Positions 1 through 10,616 are shown, counted from the first letter of the stretch. The stretch is DNA of 64,000 nt from Ampullaceana balthica (GCA_944989445.1 CALYLW010001069.1:334278-398277), one strand, 5' to 3'. Made by a program: numbers and translations. Notes: a model not told the origin generated them from the letters alone.

Positions 1-470
1 CTATAAATCCTTTATGTACGAGAAATAACTAAAAGAATGTTCACTATAATACGCAGCGCAAGACCATCCAAAAAAAGAAACCCGTAAAAAACCAAGTTTT
101 TGACTATAAATCATTTATGTACGAGAAATAACTAAAAGAATGTTCATTATAATACGCAGCGCAAGAAAATCCAAAAATACGAAATTGTAGTTATGTGTCG
201 TAAAGCATGTTTAATATAATGCGCACCGATCATGAATATGTTTATAAAAATTATTGTCAATACAATACGCACCTTATTGCGCGACAGGAAAGGTTGTTCA
301 ATATAATACGCACCGCGACACTATAGCAAAAAAAATATTAACATGATACATAGAGATAAATAAAATATTCTAAAAATTAAATAATTTAATTTCGGTATAT
401 GCGATCGATATGAAAATTTGATACATTCATTTTTATCATGGCACGTGTCTGCCTGCAAAATTTCAACCCC
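1..470. repeat. Dispersed repeat remnants (Helitron-like sequence) with a 102-bp tandem duplication
   Basis: Positions 1-102 and 103-202 are two diverged copies of one unit containing TTATGTACGAGAAATAAC. Related text (ATAAATCCCTTATATATGAG followed by ACATAACTAAAAAG) recurs at 43220-43260, inside the Helitron-like cluster. The block at 345-420, with GCGATCGATATGAAAATTTG, resembles 43420-43470 and 56600-56670. No gene is visible. Confidence 0.5.
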
Positions 471-1014
471 CTAGCTTACGAGGAAGTGGGTTAAAAATCA
501 ATCAAAAGTTTTTTCGGCACCACCCGCCCGCCCGCCTGCCTGCCCCAAGCAAGCAAGCAGACACCACGAGTTAATGTAAAGGATTTAAAATTACAACTTT
601 CTTCTCCGATGTTTTCTTGATAACATGGTTTGGTTACATATTCGCTTTGCTCTATCATTATTTGACTGGAAGGTTCGATTAGATGGATAAGGTCTCCACA
701 ATATATTTTAGCAAATTTCAAAGCATCCTACTTTAAATATTCCATTAGTTTATATGTGAGTAACCCCTGCAAACCTATTTTAGTTCCATAATAAAATAGT
801 TAAAGAGTTTGAGTCCATTGTGGAGCAGGCAATATGTTTATGACATGTAGGGTCTTGTTGCACTTTATTGTAAATAGTCTTTTTTATTTTATTTTTAAAT
901 CCCATTCCTGATTCCTTCAAAAAAACACCAAAAAAAACACCAACTTAGATAATGTTGAGCACGTGTTCATACATTTGGATTTACCTTATGTCAGTTTTTA
1001 ATTACATTAGATAA

Positions 1015-1633
1015 GGGACCGTCCATAAATGACGTCACGCGCCAAAAAGAGGGGGGGGAGGGGGTCGAGCATTTGTGACGATGTGTGACGAGGGGGATGG
1101 GGGAGTTGAAGAAATATGACGTCGCATCAAAACGCGCTACTTTTGCTAATCCGTACTGGCGCTCCTGGCCCTAAACCGGCACCGTTCAATAGCGTGGCTA
1201 GTAAAATGAGGGGGGGGGCGAAACGGTCGCTTCGGAGTAACCTGACCATCAATGGGTTCAACTTAAATATTTGATTGCTTTTAATTTGTTAAATGCCGGT
1301 TTCAATGACCTGACACGTGTTACGATATTTGAGTGAAGTCTACACTAAATACACTAAATACACTAAATACACTAAATACACTAAATACCCTAAATACACT
1401 AAATACTTTGTTAAATGACAAAAAATTAATTTACAACATGCTAACTTTCAATTAGGAAATACAGCTTTTTTTGGTGGGGTGGGGTGGGGGGAGGGGGTTA
1501 AAAGTTTGGTGACGTAATATTGGAAAGGGGGGGGGGTCTAAATTTTGTGACGAAGTGTGACGGTTGAGGGAGGGTAGGGGGTTTAAAAATCGGTCAAAAT
1601 CGCGTGACGTCATTTATGGACGGCCCATGCCCC
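1015..1633. mobile_element. Harbinger-like non-autonomous DNA transposon, copy H1 (619 bp)
   Basis: The left end reads GGGACCGTCCATAAATGACG and the right end CGTCATTTATGGACGGCCC, followed by a short ATGCCCC variant. The flanking 3-bp duplications are TAA (1012-1014 and 1634-1636). The homologous position of copy 2 of the host repeat (near 51370-51395, AGATAAGC) is an empty site. Subterminal GTGACGA-GTGTGACGAGGGGGA motifs occur in both arms. TNA duplications fit PIF/Harbinger, but no transposase is present, so the superfamily is an inference. Confidence 0.7.
1342..1405. repeat. 9-bp tandem repeat (CACTAAATA)
   Basis: About seven near-perfect copies of CACTAAATA lie inside element H1. The other family members lack the array, so it expanded locally. 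Confidence 0.85.
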
Positions 1634-2190
1634 TAAGCAAATTGTTCATTCATTATTTTTATTATTTTGCCACCAAAAAAAAATTAAGATAAAATAATGA
1701 TGCTTTAGGAGAAGAAGCTTATTTACGTGCACAAACAATTTCTTTCAGTAGTTTCCTTACGTTAAAGTTAAAATCATTCTCGCATCATCCGTCTCGACTC
1801 TATTTTAGTATAAGGTCCATGTCTAATTTAGAGAAGTTAATGAATTGGACACTCTCAATCTTGCTGCACTTAAATGTACGTATATGTAATTGTGTGTATA
1901 ATGTTGACATGTTATTGGTTGTTAGAATTTAACGGATACAACAATTTTCCCTTCTACAAGATGACAAATTTTAATCCATTATAGGCACCAGCACATCAGT
2001 ATGATACTACTTCAGCCACTTGGTTTTTCAGTTTAGTAGCGTTAGTATCAGAAGACTTAAGATTCATGATAGAATTTGATGTTTTGGCATTAGAAATGTT
2101 CATTTCATTCAATGGGCTTTTAAAAGTTTTTATTAACTTTATTTTAACCTTTTTCATGTTTAGAAGCTAATTAACAACGAGGAACTTACC

Positions 2191-2352
2191 ATCCCAACAA
2201 AGTACCGCCCGTCCCAGCAAAGTACCACCCGTCCCAGCAAAGTACCACCCGTCCCAACAAAGTACCGCCCGTCCCAACAAAGTACCGCCCGTCCCAACAA
2301 AGTACCACCCGTCCCAACAAAGTACCACCCGTCCCAACAAAGTACCGCCCGG
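2191..2352. repeat. 20-bp minisatellite within dispersed repeat copy 1
   Basis: About eight copies of TCCCAACAAAGTACCGCCCG with A/G variants. It starts right after GCTAATTAACAACGAGGAAC, the point where copy 2 reads GAGGAATTTGCCGCCC (51300). The array may have grown from the GCCGCCC-rich motif of the host element. Confidence 0.85.
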
Positions 2353-2716
2353 TTTATTCTCAATTTTGAAATTGATAAGGTACATTAGTTTTCGCTTCTA
2401 GAACAGACGTTCTAAGTTGAAGAATCAAATGACTTACCAGCAGATCAGTGTCATTTTAACATAATACTTAAGACGTTTGGTTTTTCAATTAAGTATCAAT
2501 AGTATCAGAAGAATTTATATCCAATATGCAGTTTGAAGTTTTTGCAGTAGAAATGTTCACATATTTTAAAATAGTTCATATATTTCTTTTATTAATAATT
2601 TCTGATTTTTTTTTATAAATTTTATTTTGATTAATAGCACCACTTTATTTAAGTTTTTTTAAAAAAATTAGAAGCTAATTAATGCCGTTATTCGTGTATC
2701 TCATACAAGCAATTCT

Positions 2717-3008
2717 GTACCATCTACTGATATAATACATGCCATTCAAACATGTGTGTACCATCTACTGATATAATACATCCAATTCAATCATGTGTGT
2801 ACCATCTACTGATATAATACATCCAATTCAAACATGTGTGTACCATCTACTGATATAATACATCCAATTCAAACATGTGTGTACCATCTACTGATATAAT
2901 ACATCCAATTCAAACATGTGTGTACCATCTACTGATATAATACATCCAATTCAAACATGTGTGTACCATCTACTGATATAATACATCCAATTCAAACATG
3001 TGTGTAGT
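2717..3008. repeat. 41-bp minisatellite
   Basis: Seven copies of a 41-bp unit that begins GTACCATCTACTGATATAAT. Only the first and last copies differ noticeably. No open frame of interest. Confidence 0.9.
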
Positions 3009-3582
3009 GTGTACCACCTCCCCCCTATCGGCCCGTGACAAATCAGCCAAGGACCGATTGGCCCACGTTTTTATGTCTCGGCGTCCCCCTCCCCCGACAA
3101 GGGCCCGCAACTGAAATGGCCCCTTTGATATGTCCCCAAACGTAAATGATCCTAATAAAATAGACTTTTAAAGGACGGTCGTAATTCTATTGCAACTTTG
3201 ATGTAGAAGTAAAGAAATGATGCATGTTTAGTCTTTTAACTCTGTGATGTTTTTCTCTTATCTCATGAGATTAATCTCTTTGATAATTTTTAAAATCTAT
3301 TTGATGTTTTCCTCTTTTCTCTTGAATGATTTTCTTTTATCTCTTGGATGTTTTTCTCTTATTTCTTGAATGTTTTTCTCTTATCTCTTGGTCATTTTTC
3401 TCTTATCTCCTTGTTGTTTTTGAATATCATTGACTTGTCACTTAGGTTGAAGAATTTGCATTATACAAACCTAACACTCTTAAAACTTTGACTAAACAAC
3501 CCTCATGGCCAGAAAGTAGTGCTTCGTAGACTTACTTTAATATTTGTTTGAAAGCTCATAGTTGGAGTTTTTATAGAAAACT
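3009..3582. other. Unassigned intergenic sequence with imperfect TTTTTCTCTTATCTCTTG repeats
   Basis: At 3240-3420 a pyrimidine-rich motif around TGTTTTTCTCTTATCTC repeats imperfectly about seven times. The rest shows no gene or recognisable element. Confidence 0.5.
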
Positions 3583-3986
3583 AGCCAAAGACCCGGCGTT
3601 CGTTACATATTCAATGTAAATAAAAACTAAACTTTATGAGAGTGCACTAACGTAAATAACCATTCATTAATACTGTTCTTATTCACCAATCATAAATTAA
3701 AGTAACGTTAAATAAATAAACTGGATTAAAAATTAAAAACAACCAAGTGATAATTACATTTAAGTCAAATAAAAGATTTAAAACTTTAATTAAATGACGA
3801 TATAATCCACAGAACCACAGTGATTTTAATTTTCATTATTGTTTATAGAGAAACTCGCCAAATATTTTATTTTGTTGTGACCATTGCTTAGTTTGTCCCG
3901 ATTGCTCAAGACATAAACACACATGAAATATATAGACAATCAAAAATACGTAATACTGTTCTTTAAATATATTATGTTTATTAAAC
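3583..3986 (-). mobile_element. Possible Helitron 3' terminus (minus orientation)
   Basis: On the minus strand the text CGCCGGGTCTTTGGCTAG followed by T fits the usual Helitron 3' end (GC-rich stretch, then CTAG, then host T). No clear hairpin or matching 5' end was found, because the region to the right is occupied by the nested complex. Tentative. Confidence 0.25.
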
Positions 3987-4017
3987 CAGTGTTTCTCAAA
4001 ATTTTTTGTATGGTGGA

Positions 4018-4328
4018 TGTCACGTGTGATTAACATGATTTGTGACGTAAGGTCACGTGAATAATAAACGCGGGAAGAAAGGAGCATTCCTATTGATTGA
4101 AAGGTTTGGGCGAGCAGTTGTCAGTGGAGTTCTGGAGTGAAAGGACGGAATGTGTGTGTGCCTCAAGATTTCCACGTTGTATAACCTCAAATGATATTTC
4201 TGTCTACAAAATATACATATTAAAGTTGTTTTGTTGAAACAAGTTCTTCAGTGGATTATTGTGCACAAGATTCTGTATTGTGAGAACGCCTACTAAAGAG
4301 TTACATATAACATAAAGTAACAGTTACA
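4018..4328 (+). repeat. 5' LTR
   Basis: Begins TGTCACGTG and ends AGTTACA (TGT...ACA ends). About 290 bp align with 9613-9915 with only scattered differences. The outer 10 bp differ between the LTRs: CACGTGTGATTAAC here, GGGGTGAATTAAC in the 3' LTR. Confidence 0.9.
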
Positions 4329-4594
4329 TTGGTGTCGAAGTAAAAGTGATTGCCATTAGGCATAAGTTCTAAGTGAACACAGTACAAGAGATTTTAGAAA
4401 GGAGGTTTCGTGGAAATTACAAGTTTTGGATATTTCAAAAAGGAAAGTATTCATTAAAAGAAGAAATATTAGCAGCTATCGTATTTTGTGAATATTCAAG
4501 TTCGTAAGAAGCTATGAATAAAATGTTGTGGTTCAATAAAAAATACAAGAATATTTCAAGATGGCGGCATAAAAGCACATGGTCACGGCATGCG

Positions 4595-4866
4595 CATGGG
4601 CGTAGGGAAGGGGGGGGGCATTTGCCCCCCCCTACATTTGAGAAAAAAATAATTTATTTATTAAATGCATTAATAAATGTTGTATTTTAACTATTACAAC
4701 ACTAATTTGTAAGTCTTATTAATTTCTAAGGCTTTTTTCAACCCTTATTTTATACTGAACTTGAATTTAATTGAAAATTGTACCTGTATGGCATTGCCAT
4801 TTAAAATAAAATAAAAAGTGGGATTTTTTTGCCCCCCCCCTGGAAAAATTCCTAGCGACGCCCATG
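4595..4866. mobile_element. hAT-type MITE inside the LTR element (272 bp)
   Basis: Ends are CATGGGCGTAGGG and CGACGCCCATG, and a perfect 8-bp duplication GGCATGCG flanks it (4587-4594 and 4867-4874). Runs of G or C lie next to both ends and the middle is AT-rich. The CATGGGCG terminus is shared with the elements at 34581 and 55642. No coding capacity. Confidence 0.85.
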
Positions 4867-5482
4867 GGCATGCGGTGTATAGAACTAGGTCACCTAGTTT
4901 GTTCTACGTCACAGTCGACGACAGTACAAGTATACTACACAGTGCTGGAATCTGCGTCGTGTAAGCTTACTGTATGGTGACACACGGTGAACATATATAG
5001 GTCGTGACGTCAACAAGCTCACTGCTAGTTGATTCCAGGAAATATTTGTAAACATAACCTGGAACTTGGAAGGCTATGGACTATTAATTATGAAGTGTGA
5101 ATTATAAATAAAGGAACGGAATTTTTATCCATTCATTGTGTGAAGAGTTCGATAATTGCAATTTTGGATTAATAGAGTGACAAAAACACTACTCGAAAAT
5201 TGAAAATTTTAACCAAGTGACTTTTATTCAAAACGATTGGACCATTTAGTATGTTTTGTCAATCTGAGGGAGCGTATATATAAAGTATACTAAAGATCCC
5301 GTGTGAGGATTCTTTTGTTGTCTCATCTTGTCAAGACTAAATTGCAAGGTTTAGACGTGTCACTTATTTGAACTTAACATTTTGAATTCAAGATTTTTCA
5401 TTTGGAAGACTTATAACTTTATCAATATATACCTAAATTCCTTACCAAATTGCTTGACTCATATTATTCAATACAACTAAAG

Positions 5483-7138
5483 ATGGATTACTACGAAAGA
5501 CTCACTGCCATGGCTAAAGAAATCGGACTAAGTGGACAAGAAATGAGAGATTTCATTAAAGAAAAGCTAAAAATGGCCAGAGAAGAAGAGTTGCGAGAAA
5601 TAGCCTAATTAAAAGAGATGCCAAGAATAGCTGAAGAAAAAGAAAATCAAATAATAGCTGAAGAAAAAGAGAAGCTAAGAATAGCTGAAGAAAAAGAAAA
5701 TCAAAGAATTGCTGAAGAAAAAGAGAAGCTAAGAATAGCTGAAGAAAAAGAGAGGCAAAGACTAATAATTGAAAGAGAAGAAAGAGCTGCAAGAAGAGAA
5801 TTTGAACAACTTCAAATTGACAAGTTAAAACTACAACTTGATTTAGAGAGTAGAGTCCTCAATCCTGGTACTGAAACAAATAGAAGGTCAGCACCAAGGG
5901 ATACTATCAAAGTAAGAAAATATGATAGCCAGAAAGAAAAAATGGATGTTTATATGGATTATTTCGAATCCATAATGGCTATGAAAGGCTACAATGAAGA
6001 AGATTGGCCATCACAACTGATGACTCAATTAACTGGAGAAGCATTTGAAGCTTATAACATTATAGCCAAAGAAGACAAAAGCATATATAAGAATGTCAAC
6101 AAGGCACTTCTATGTCATTTTGGAAAGTCAGAAAATGATTATAGAAGAAAATTTCATGAAATGAGAATCAAGATGGACAAAGATCCACAGATCATAGTGC
6201 ATGAAGCACAAGTCAAACTAACAAAATGGCTGGAACTGACAGCAATAGATACGAGCAATCCAAAGGCCATACTAGACATGGTGTTAATTGACAAGTTTTT
6301 AGAAAATGCAACACCAACTCTATTCACATATTTAACTGATAAGAAAGTTCGTACTCAAGCAGAGCTAACAAATGCATTACGAACATTCAAAGACTCTCAT
6401 CCGAATGTGGAAATGGATAAGAGACAAGACATATTTGCAGCAATACAAATTAAAAGTCAAGAAAAAAGGCAAGGTATGAGAAACCAGAGTCTTCCAAACC
6501 AAGGCAACAGACAGTCTATTTGCTGGTACTGTAACAAGCCAGGACATATGGCGAAGCAGTGTTACCACAATAAAGGACAACCAAATAGGGTGTCACCTAA
6601 TGGCAGCCCTATAAGAAAGAAAACAGAAGAAAAATCAAGACAAGATCACTTTGAAAACAAAGGTAGACAAGCATGGAAAGAAAAATATCATAATTCCAAA
6701 CATAGAGATTATGATCAAGATAGACAATTATGGAGAGAAAAATATAATCATAATTCCAGACACAGAGATTATGATCAAGATAGACAATTATGGAGAGAAA
6801 AATATAATCATAATTCCAGACATAGAGATTATGATCAAGAAAGACAATCATGGAGAGAAAGAAATAATCATAATTCCATAAATAGAGATTATAATCAAAG
6901 CAGAAGATCATGGAGAGGCAAATACAATTTTAACTCCAGAAAAAGAAATTATGATCAACCATGGAGAAAGAATGAAAACCAAAACATGAATGATAGAAAA
7001 ATAATAAAGTTAAATCGAGCACAGACAGAAACTAGTGACACTTTAGCCACTATTAAAAACCAAGTATATGATAAAGGGATGAAGACCATAGTAGCAGAGA
7101 AAAAGATGGTACTAGTGAATCTGAAACCATTTGTGTGA
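5483..7138 (+). pseudogene. gag: Ty3/gypsy Gag protein gene with an in-frame stop
   Basis: The reading frame most likely starts at ATG 5483 (MDYYERLTAMAKEIGLSGQ), meets TAA at 5606-5608 and reopens to 7138; the downstream open part (Met 5618) is 506 residues. Numbered from Met 5618, it has a charged coiled-coil of about 12-residue repeats (IAEEKEKLR type, residues 3-45), a SCAN/Gmr1-like capsid region (about 100-265) and a CCHC zinc knuckle (C302, C305, H310, C315). Near the C-terminus are five tandem 20-residue basic repeats around RDYDQDRQLWREKYNHNS. Gag packages retroelement RNA into cytoplasmic particles. The upstream N-terminus fits common gypsy Gag starts, so the stop is probably a single C-to-T change in a Gln codon. 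Strong family call; function is likely lost. Confidence 0.85.
6669..6970 (+). repeat. 60-bp coding repeats in the Gag C-terminus
   Basis: Five copies of a 60-bp unit encode the basic Tyr/Asp/Arg-rich 20-residue repeat. Copies two and three are almost identical. In-frame length is preserved, as expected for repeats that expanded while the protein was still under selection. Confidence 0.8.
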
Positions 7139-7359
7139 AATCATCTGAATTAGGAAGAACAATTGGTTGTGTATTAAGCAAAATCAAAGACACAGATACA
7201 GAAAATATTTTTCAGATAAAAGTTTCTGACAGTGACTCATCTGGTCGAAATTCTATTGAACTATCAGGAAGCAAAAATGACATCTCAAAAGCTAAACGAC
7301 TTATCCAAGATGCTGGAATTGATATTGTGAATGAACATAATCGAAGTCATGGTTGGTGA
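7075..7359 (+). pseudogene. KH-like RNA-binding domain fragment downstream of gag
   Basis: This frame is -1 relative to gag, is open from 7075 and overlaps the gag end. After an acidic Ser-rich stretch, residues encoded from about 7138 read SSELGRTIGCVLSKIKDTDT, then a beta-like stretch, then SIELSGSKNDISKAKRLIQD. This layout (GR-IG--SKIK, then I-SGS--DI-KAK-LI) resembles the KH domains of Vasa-like helicases (DDX43 type) and of TDRKH. The usual GxxG loop reads GCVL, so RNA binding may be damaged. Such a domain is not normal between Gag and RNase H of gypsy elements, so it may be captured host sequence or a decayed ORF. The resemblance is judged by eye only. Confidence 0.45.
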
Positions 7360-7454
7360 ATTATTGAACATTTAAACAGTCTGAAGAAACATTCAAAGCC
7401 CATCGATTTGAATTCATATTCGTCAACTGAAGAATGACTATATTGAACTAGGCT

Positions 7455-7559
7455 ATGCTATTAGCCGACTACAAATTTGACATTAAACCTGTGAAGGGAA
7501 AGGACAATGTGGTTGCAGACATATTGAGTAGAATGACAATAAATAAAGACATTCTGTGA
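7455..7559 (+). pseudogene. pol: RNase H C-terminal remnant of gypsy Pol
   Basis: A 34-codon open stretch reads MLLADYKFDIKPVKGKDNVV and then ADILSRM. This matches the highly conserved end of the Ty3/gypsy RNase H domain (Y-f-I--v-GK-NvvADaLSR). Upstream protease and reverse transcriptase and downstream integrase are absent, so pol was removed by a large internal deletion. Confidence 0.8.
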
Positions 7560-7699
7560 ATTCCTAAGTGATAAAAACCAGAGACTGTAATTATATTAAT
7601 ATTTTTATTCGTTGAACATTGGACAAGGAACAGTGTTTGAATTCCACTGGATTATTAGTTAATTTTAATAATATTGATTGTTAAAAAATATTTTAATTA

Positions 7700-9377
7700 G
7701 GGGCCGTTCATAAATGACGTCACGCACCTAGGCGGGGTAGGGGGGTCACACTTTTGTGACGATGCGTGACGAGGGGGAGGGAGGGGGTTTGAAGAAATAT
7801 GACGTCACATCAAAAGGATAACTTTAAATAAAACTTCCACCGAAATATTTGGTGCTTAAAATTTATTTAATGACTTTGAAAAAAAAATTATTTTAAATCA
7901 GTGCTTCTCAATGTGCCGGTCGGTAGGACATCAGACGCTGGTTGGCGTTAGCTATCAAGACACGAAAATTAAATCTAATTATAATTCTTAAGTTTTAGAA
8001 CCCCCAAGATAACGTATGAAATTGTTACCCTGCTTCGTTTGATGTTGACATCAAAGCATTTGTGATGTAACCGCAGCTCCGGTTGGTTCTCTCACGTCCG
8101 GCGACTTTTTTTTCCCGTTACCCCAAAATATACAAGTTTATGTGTGCGTTACGCCCCCCCCCCAACCCCCAGACTCTAGGTCCAGCTCACATGACTTGGG
8201 GATTTGGGGGAGCGTCGTTAGCCCGCCCCCTCCCCCGAAAATGCTACTGGTGAGTTTTACAAGCATGACAAGTGTCTAAAAATGATCTAAATAGTATTAT
8301 GGGTAGATATTTTAAGTCAAAACGACACGGAATATCATTTTTTTTAAATTGTGAGGGAATCTATTTGATAGAATTATAAACGTTTTAAGTTTGATATAAT
8401 TGTTCGATTGGTTTGTGGCCAAACGCCCCTGGCCATTCTAGATATAATGATAAATGAGCCCATTTAAAATTAGTCAACTATTCATTAACTTTATTGAATG
8501 CATCAAATTCTTGACATTGCAATTCGAGAGGAGCACAAAACAGCTTTTCTTCTTAGATCAGTTTTTAAGGCATTAATTTTAAATATCACAGAAAGGATAC
8601 CTCATACAGTCAAGTCATGTGGATTAAGATTAGGCCTATTGTCACTCGTGTCAATTTAAATGAAAGTAGGGTGGATTTAGGTGTCTTCGTATAGTACGTA
8701 GGTAAGAAATCTACATAGTTGTCAAATTAAAAAAAAAGCATTTTCTGGAAGGAACCGGTTCAATAATGGGCATATGTTCCAAGCGTACACGTACACATGA
8801 CGTATTTTAATATATCTAGTGGATTGTAGTGGATGTTATATGTCCCAAATGAGTCTGCATTACCCCCAAGAATTCCTTTTTGACACCAGATGAGGTAATT
8901 TACCTCTGTTCGCCGACCTCTTTCTTGCGGAATGCCTTTCGGTCCTTTGAGGGCTTTTTTTTAAAAATACATTTTAAAAATATTATTTTTAAATAATTTT
9001 TTTTCTAAGCAAAGACGTTAACCGTGATGATTAATAGTCAATGTTTAATTTGTATGTATTAAAATAAAATGTAATCTAAGGATGTCAACACAGTTCTTTT
9101 TCTGAAGGCCGGTTAAACGTTTTAAAAAAACGCGGGTTACAATATTACAATGTATACCTTCACTAAATAAATAATAAATGCTTAAATGACAATAACAGTG
9201 ATTTGAAACATACTTATTTTCATATAGAAAATAAGTTTTTTGGCGTTTTTTTTTGTCAAAGCTTTGTGACGTATTTTTAAAGGGGGGGGTCTAACTTTTT
9301 GTGACGACGCGTGACGAGGGGGAGGGAGGGGGTCAAAAATCGGCAAAAATCGCGTGACGTCATTTATGGATGGCCCC
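7700..9377. mobile_element. Harbinger-like DNA transposon, copy H2 (1678 bp)
   Basis: Ends GGGGCCGTTCATAAATGACG and CGTCATTTATGGATGGCCCC are flanked by TTA on both sides (7697-7699 and 9378-9380). The sequence is, end to end, the reverse complement of the copy at 47305-49233. G-rich subterminal arms contain GTGACGATGCGTGACGAGGG. The interior is AT-rich, and no transposase frame is visible. A hAT-like terminus (CAGTGCTTCTCAATGTGCCG at 7909) sits inside and is shared with the other copy. Confidence 0.85.
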
Positions 9378-9605
9378 TTACACAAATTTACAGATGTGCT
9401 TAAAATTCCATTTTCAATTTTTCCAGCACAGGTAGACTGTTGCAGTCCTAAAGATTTTTTCTTATTGATTTTATGTCCAGATGTTGTATGTAAGGCAATG
9501 AATGTTCATTGATGATAAATATTTGAAATTTGAATATAGATATAGATTAATTTGATTTTATGAAGACCAAAAATGTTGTATTTCATAAACATTTTTTTTG
9601 AAGGA

Positions 9606-9915
9606 TGGGGGTGAATTAACATGATTTGTGACGTAAGGTCACGTGAATAATAAACGCGGGAAGAAAGGAGCATTCCTATTGGTTGAAAGGTTTGGGCGAG
9701 CAGTTGTCAGTGGAGTTCCGGAGTGAAAGGACGGAATGTATGTGTGCCTCAAGATTTCCACGTTGTATAACCTCAAATGATATTTCTGTCTACAAAATCT
9801 ACATATTAAAGTTGTTTTGTTGAAACAAGTTCTTCAGTGGATTATTGTGCATAAGATTATGTATTGTGAGAACGCCTACTAAAGAGTTACATATAAAATA
9901 AAGTTAATAGTTACA
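9606..9915 (+). repeat. 3' LTR
   Basis: Preceded by the purine-rich stretch GAAGGATGGGGG and ending AGTTACA. Differs from the 5' LTR by about ten substitutions or small indels, so the element is not very young. Confidence 0.88.
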
Positions 9916-10117
9916 GCGGACAGGCAGGAATTTTTTCCATTACACCAGGGACCGGTACACTATATTACCTGCACTGACAATTTTTTCTGTCCTTTTTGAA
10001 AAATTCTGCGGACCGGCAGCGGATGGCCTACGGACCGGCACAGGTCCGCGGACCACCACTTTGAGAAGCACTGTATTAAACAAAACTTTAATAACTCGAA
10101 ATTCCTTAAAGGCCCCT

Positions 10118-10213
10118 CTGAGTTCTTGGAATCTTGAACTCTCTCACAACTGAGTTCTGGGAATCTTGAACTCTCTCACAACTGAATTATTGGAATCTTG
10201 AACTCTCTCACAA
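10118..10213. repeat. 32-bp tandem repeat, three copies
   Basis: The motif GGAATCTTGAACTCTCTCAC recurs every 32 bp, just outside the nested complex. Confidence 0.85.
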
Positions 10214-10616
10214 CAACCTGTAACGTACTTTTCCTCTACGACACCTTCATCCCATTCCTCACCCTCCCTTCCAATGTGACCCAAACATCCCCCCTCCCCC
10301 ACAAACCACCTTTCTACTCATTTTGTTCGAAGCACTTGCTCTCAATTCTCCTCACGCGAACATTCAACACGCGCAGTTGCCTCCGCGCGCACTCGCCATA
10401 ACAGCAGCAGCCCCCCCCCCACACATACAGTACCGCTCGCTTTAAAACCCAGTCTGACTGTAACACCACGTGACTCCCAATACACGCCCACCTCCCCCCT
10501 CAACCGTCCAATTTTCCACTTTCATATTTTTTAAAGTAATCCCTGAATTCCCTCCCCACCCCCTCGTTTTCGTCTTCCTGCCTCCTCATTCCTTTCGACT
10601 CGCCGCCTCACAGACA
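10214..10616. other. Unassigned C-rich intergenic sequence
   Basis: Pyrimidine-rich on the + strand (runs of CCCTCCC and CCCCCCCC). No gene or repeat is recognised. Confidence 0.5.

Larger units (their letters stand above)
480..2690. repeat. Long dispersed repeat, copy 1
   Basis: Blocks here match 47270-47304 plus 49234-52110 in the same order. Examples are GGAAGGTTCGATTA at 667, CAAAGCATCC near 720, the AATGTTGAGCAC region near 950, and two internal copies of a block with TAGTATCAGAAGA and TTGGCATTAGAAATGTTC at 2045-2105 and 2500-2560. This copy contains a Harbinger-like insertion (1015-1633) that copy 2 lacks at the equivalent site. No coding capacity is recognised. Superfamily is unclear, although copy 2 ends in CGCTACGCCACTG, which resembles a hAT terminus. 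Confidence 0.55.
4018..9915 (+). mobile_element. Ty3/gypsy-type LTR retrotransposon, internally deleted
   Basis: Two LTRs of about 310 bp (4018-4328 and 9606-9915) bound an internal region. A likely primer-binding site follows the 5' LTR (TTGGTGTCGAAG at 4329), and a purine-rich tract lies at about 9598-9606. The flanking 5-bp duplication is GTGGA (4013-4017) versus GCGGA (9916-9920), one mismatch. The interior keeps a Gag gene with a premature stop, a KH-like fragment and the last part of an RNase H domain. Protease, most of the reverse transcriptase and the integrase are missing. Two later DNA transposons (4595-4866 and 7700-9377) lie inside. It is not autonomous. Confidence 0.88.
3987..10073. 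mobile_element. hAT-type MITE (copy A) split by a Ty3/gypsy insertion
   Basis: The left 31 bp (3987-4017, starting CAGTGTTTCTCAAA) and right 153 bp (9921-10073, ending TTTGAGAAGCACTG) together make a 184-bp element like the intact copies at 14987-15172 and 48306-48491. The 8-bp duplication TATTAAAC flanks the outer ends (3979-3986 and 10074-10081). This proves that the two halves belong to one insertion and that everything between them arrived later. Confidence 0.92.

Noticed and set aside
5556..5792. 78-codon minus-strand Phe/Leu-rich frame
   Set aside because: Antisense of the Glu/Lys-rich repeats in Gag.
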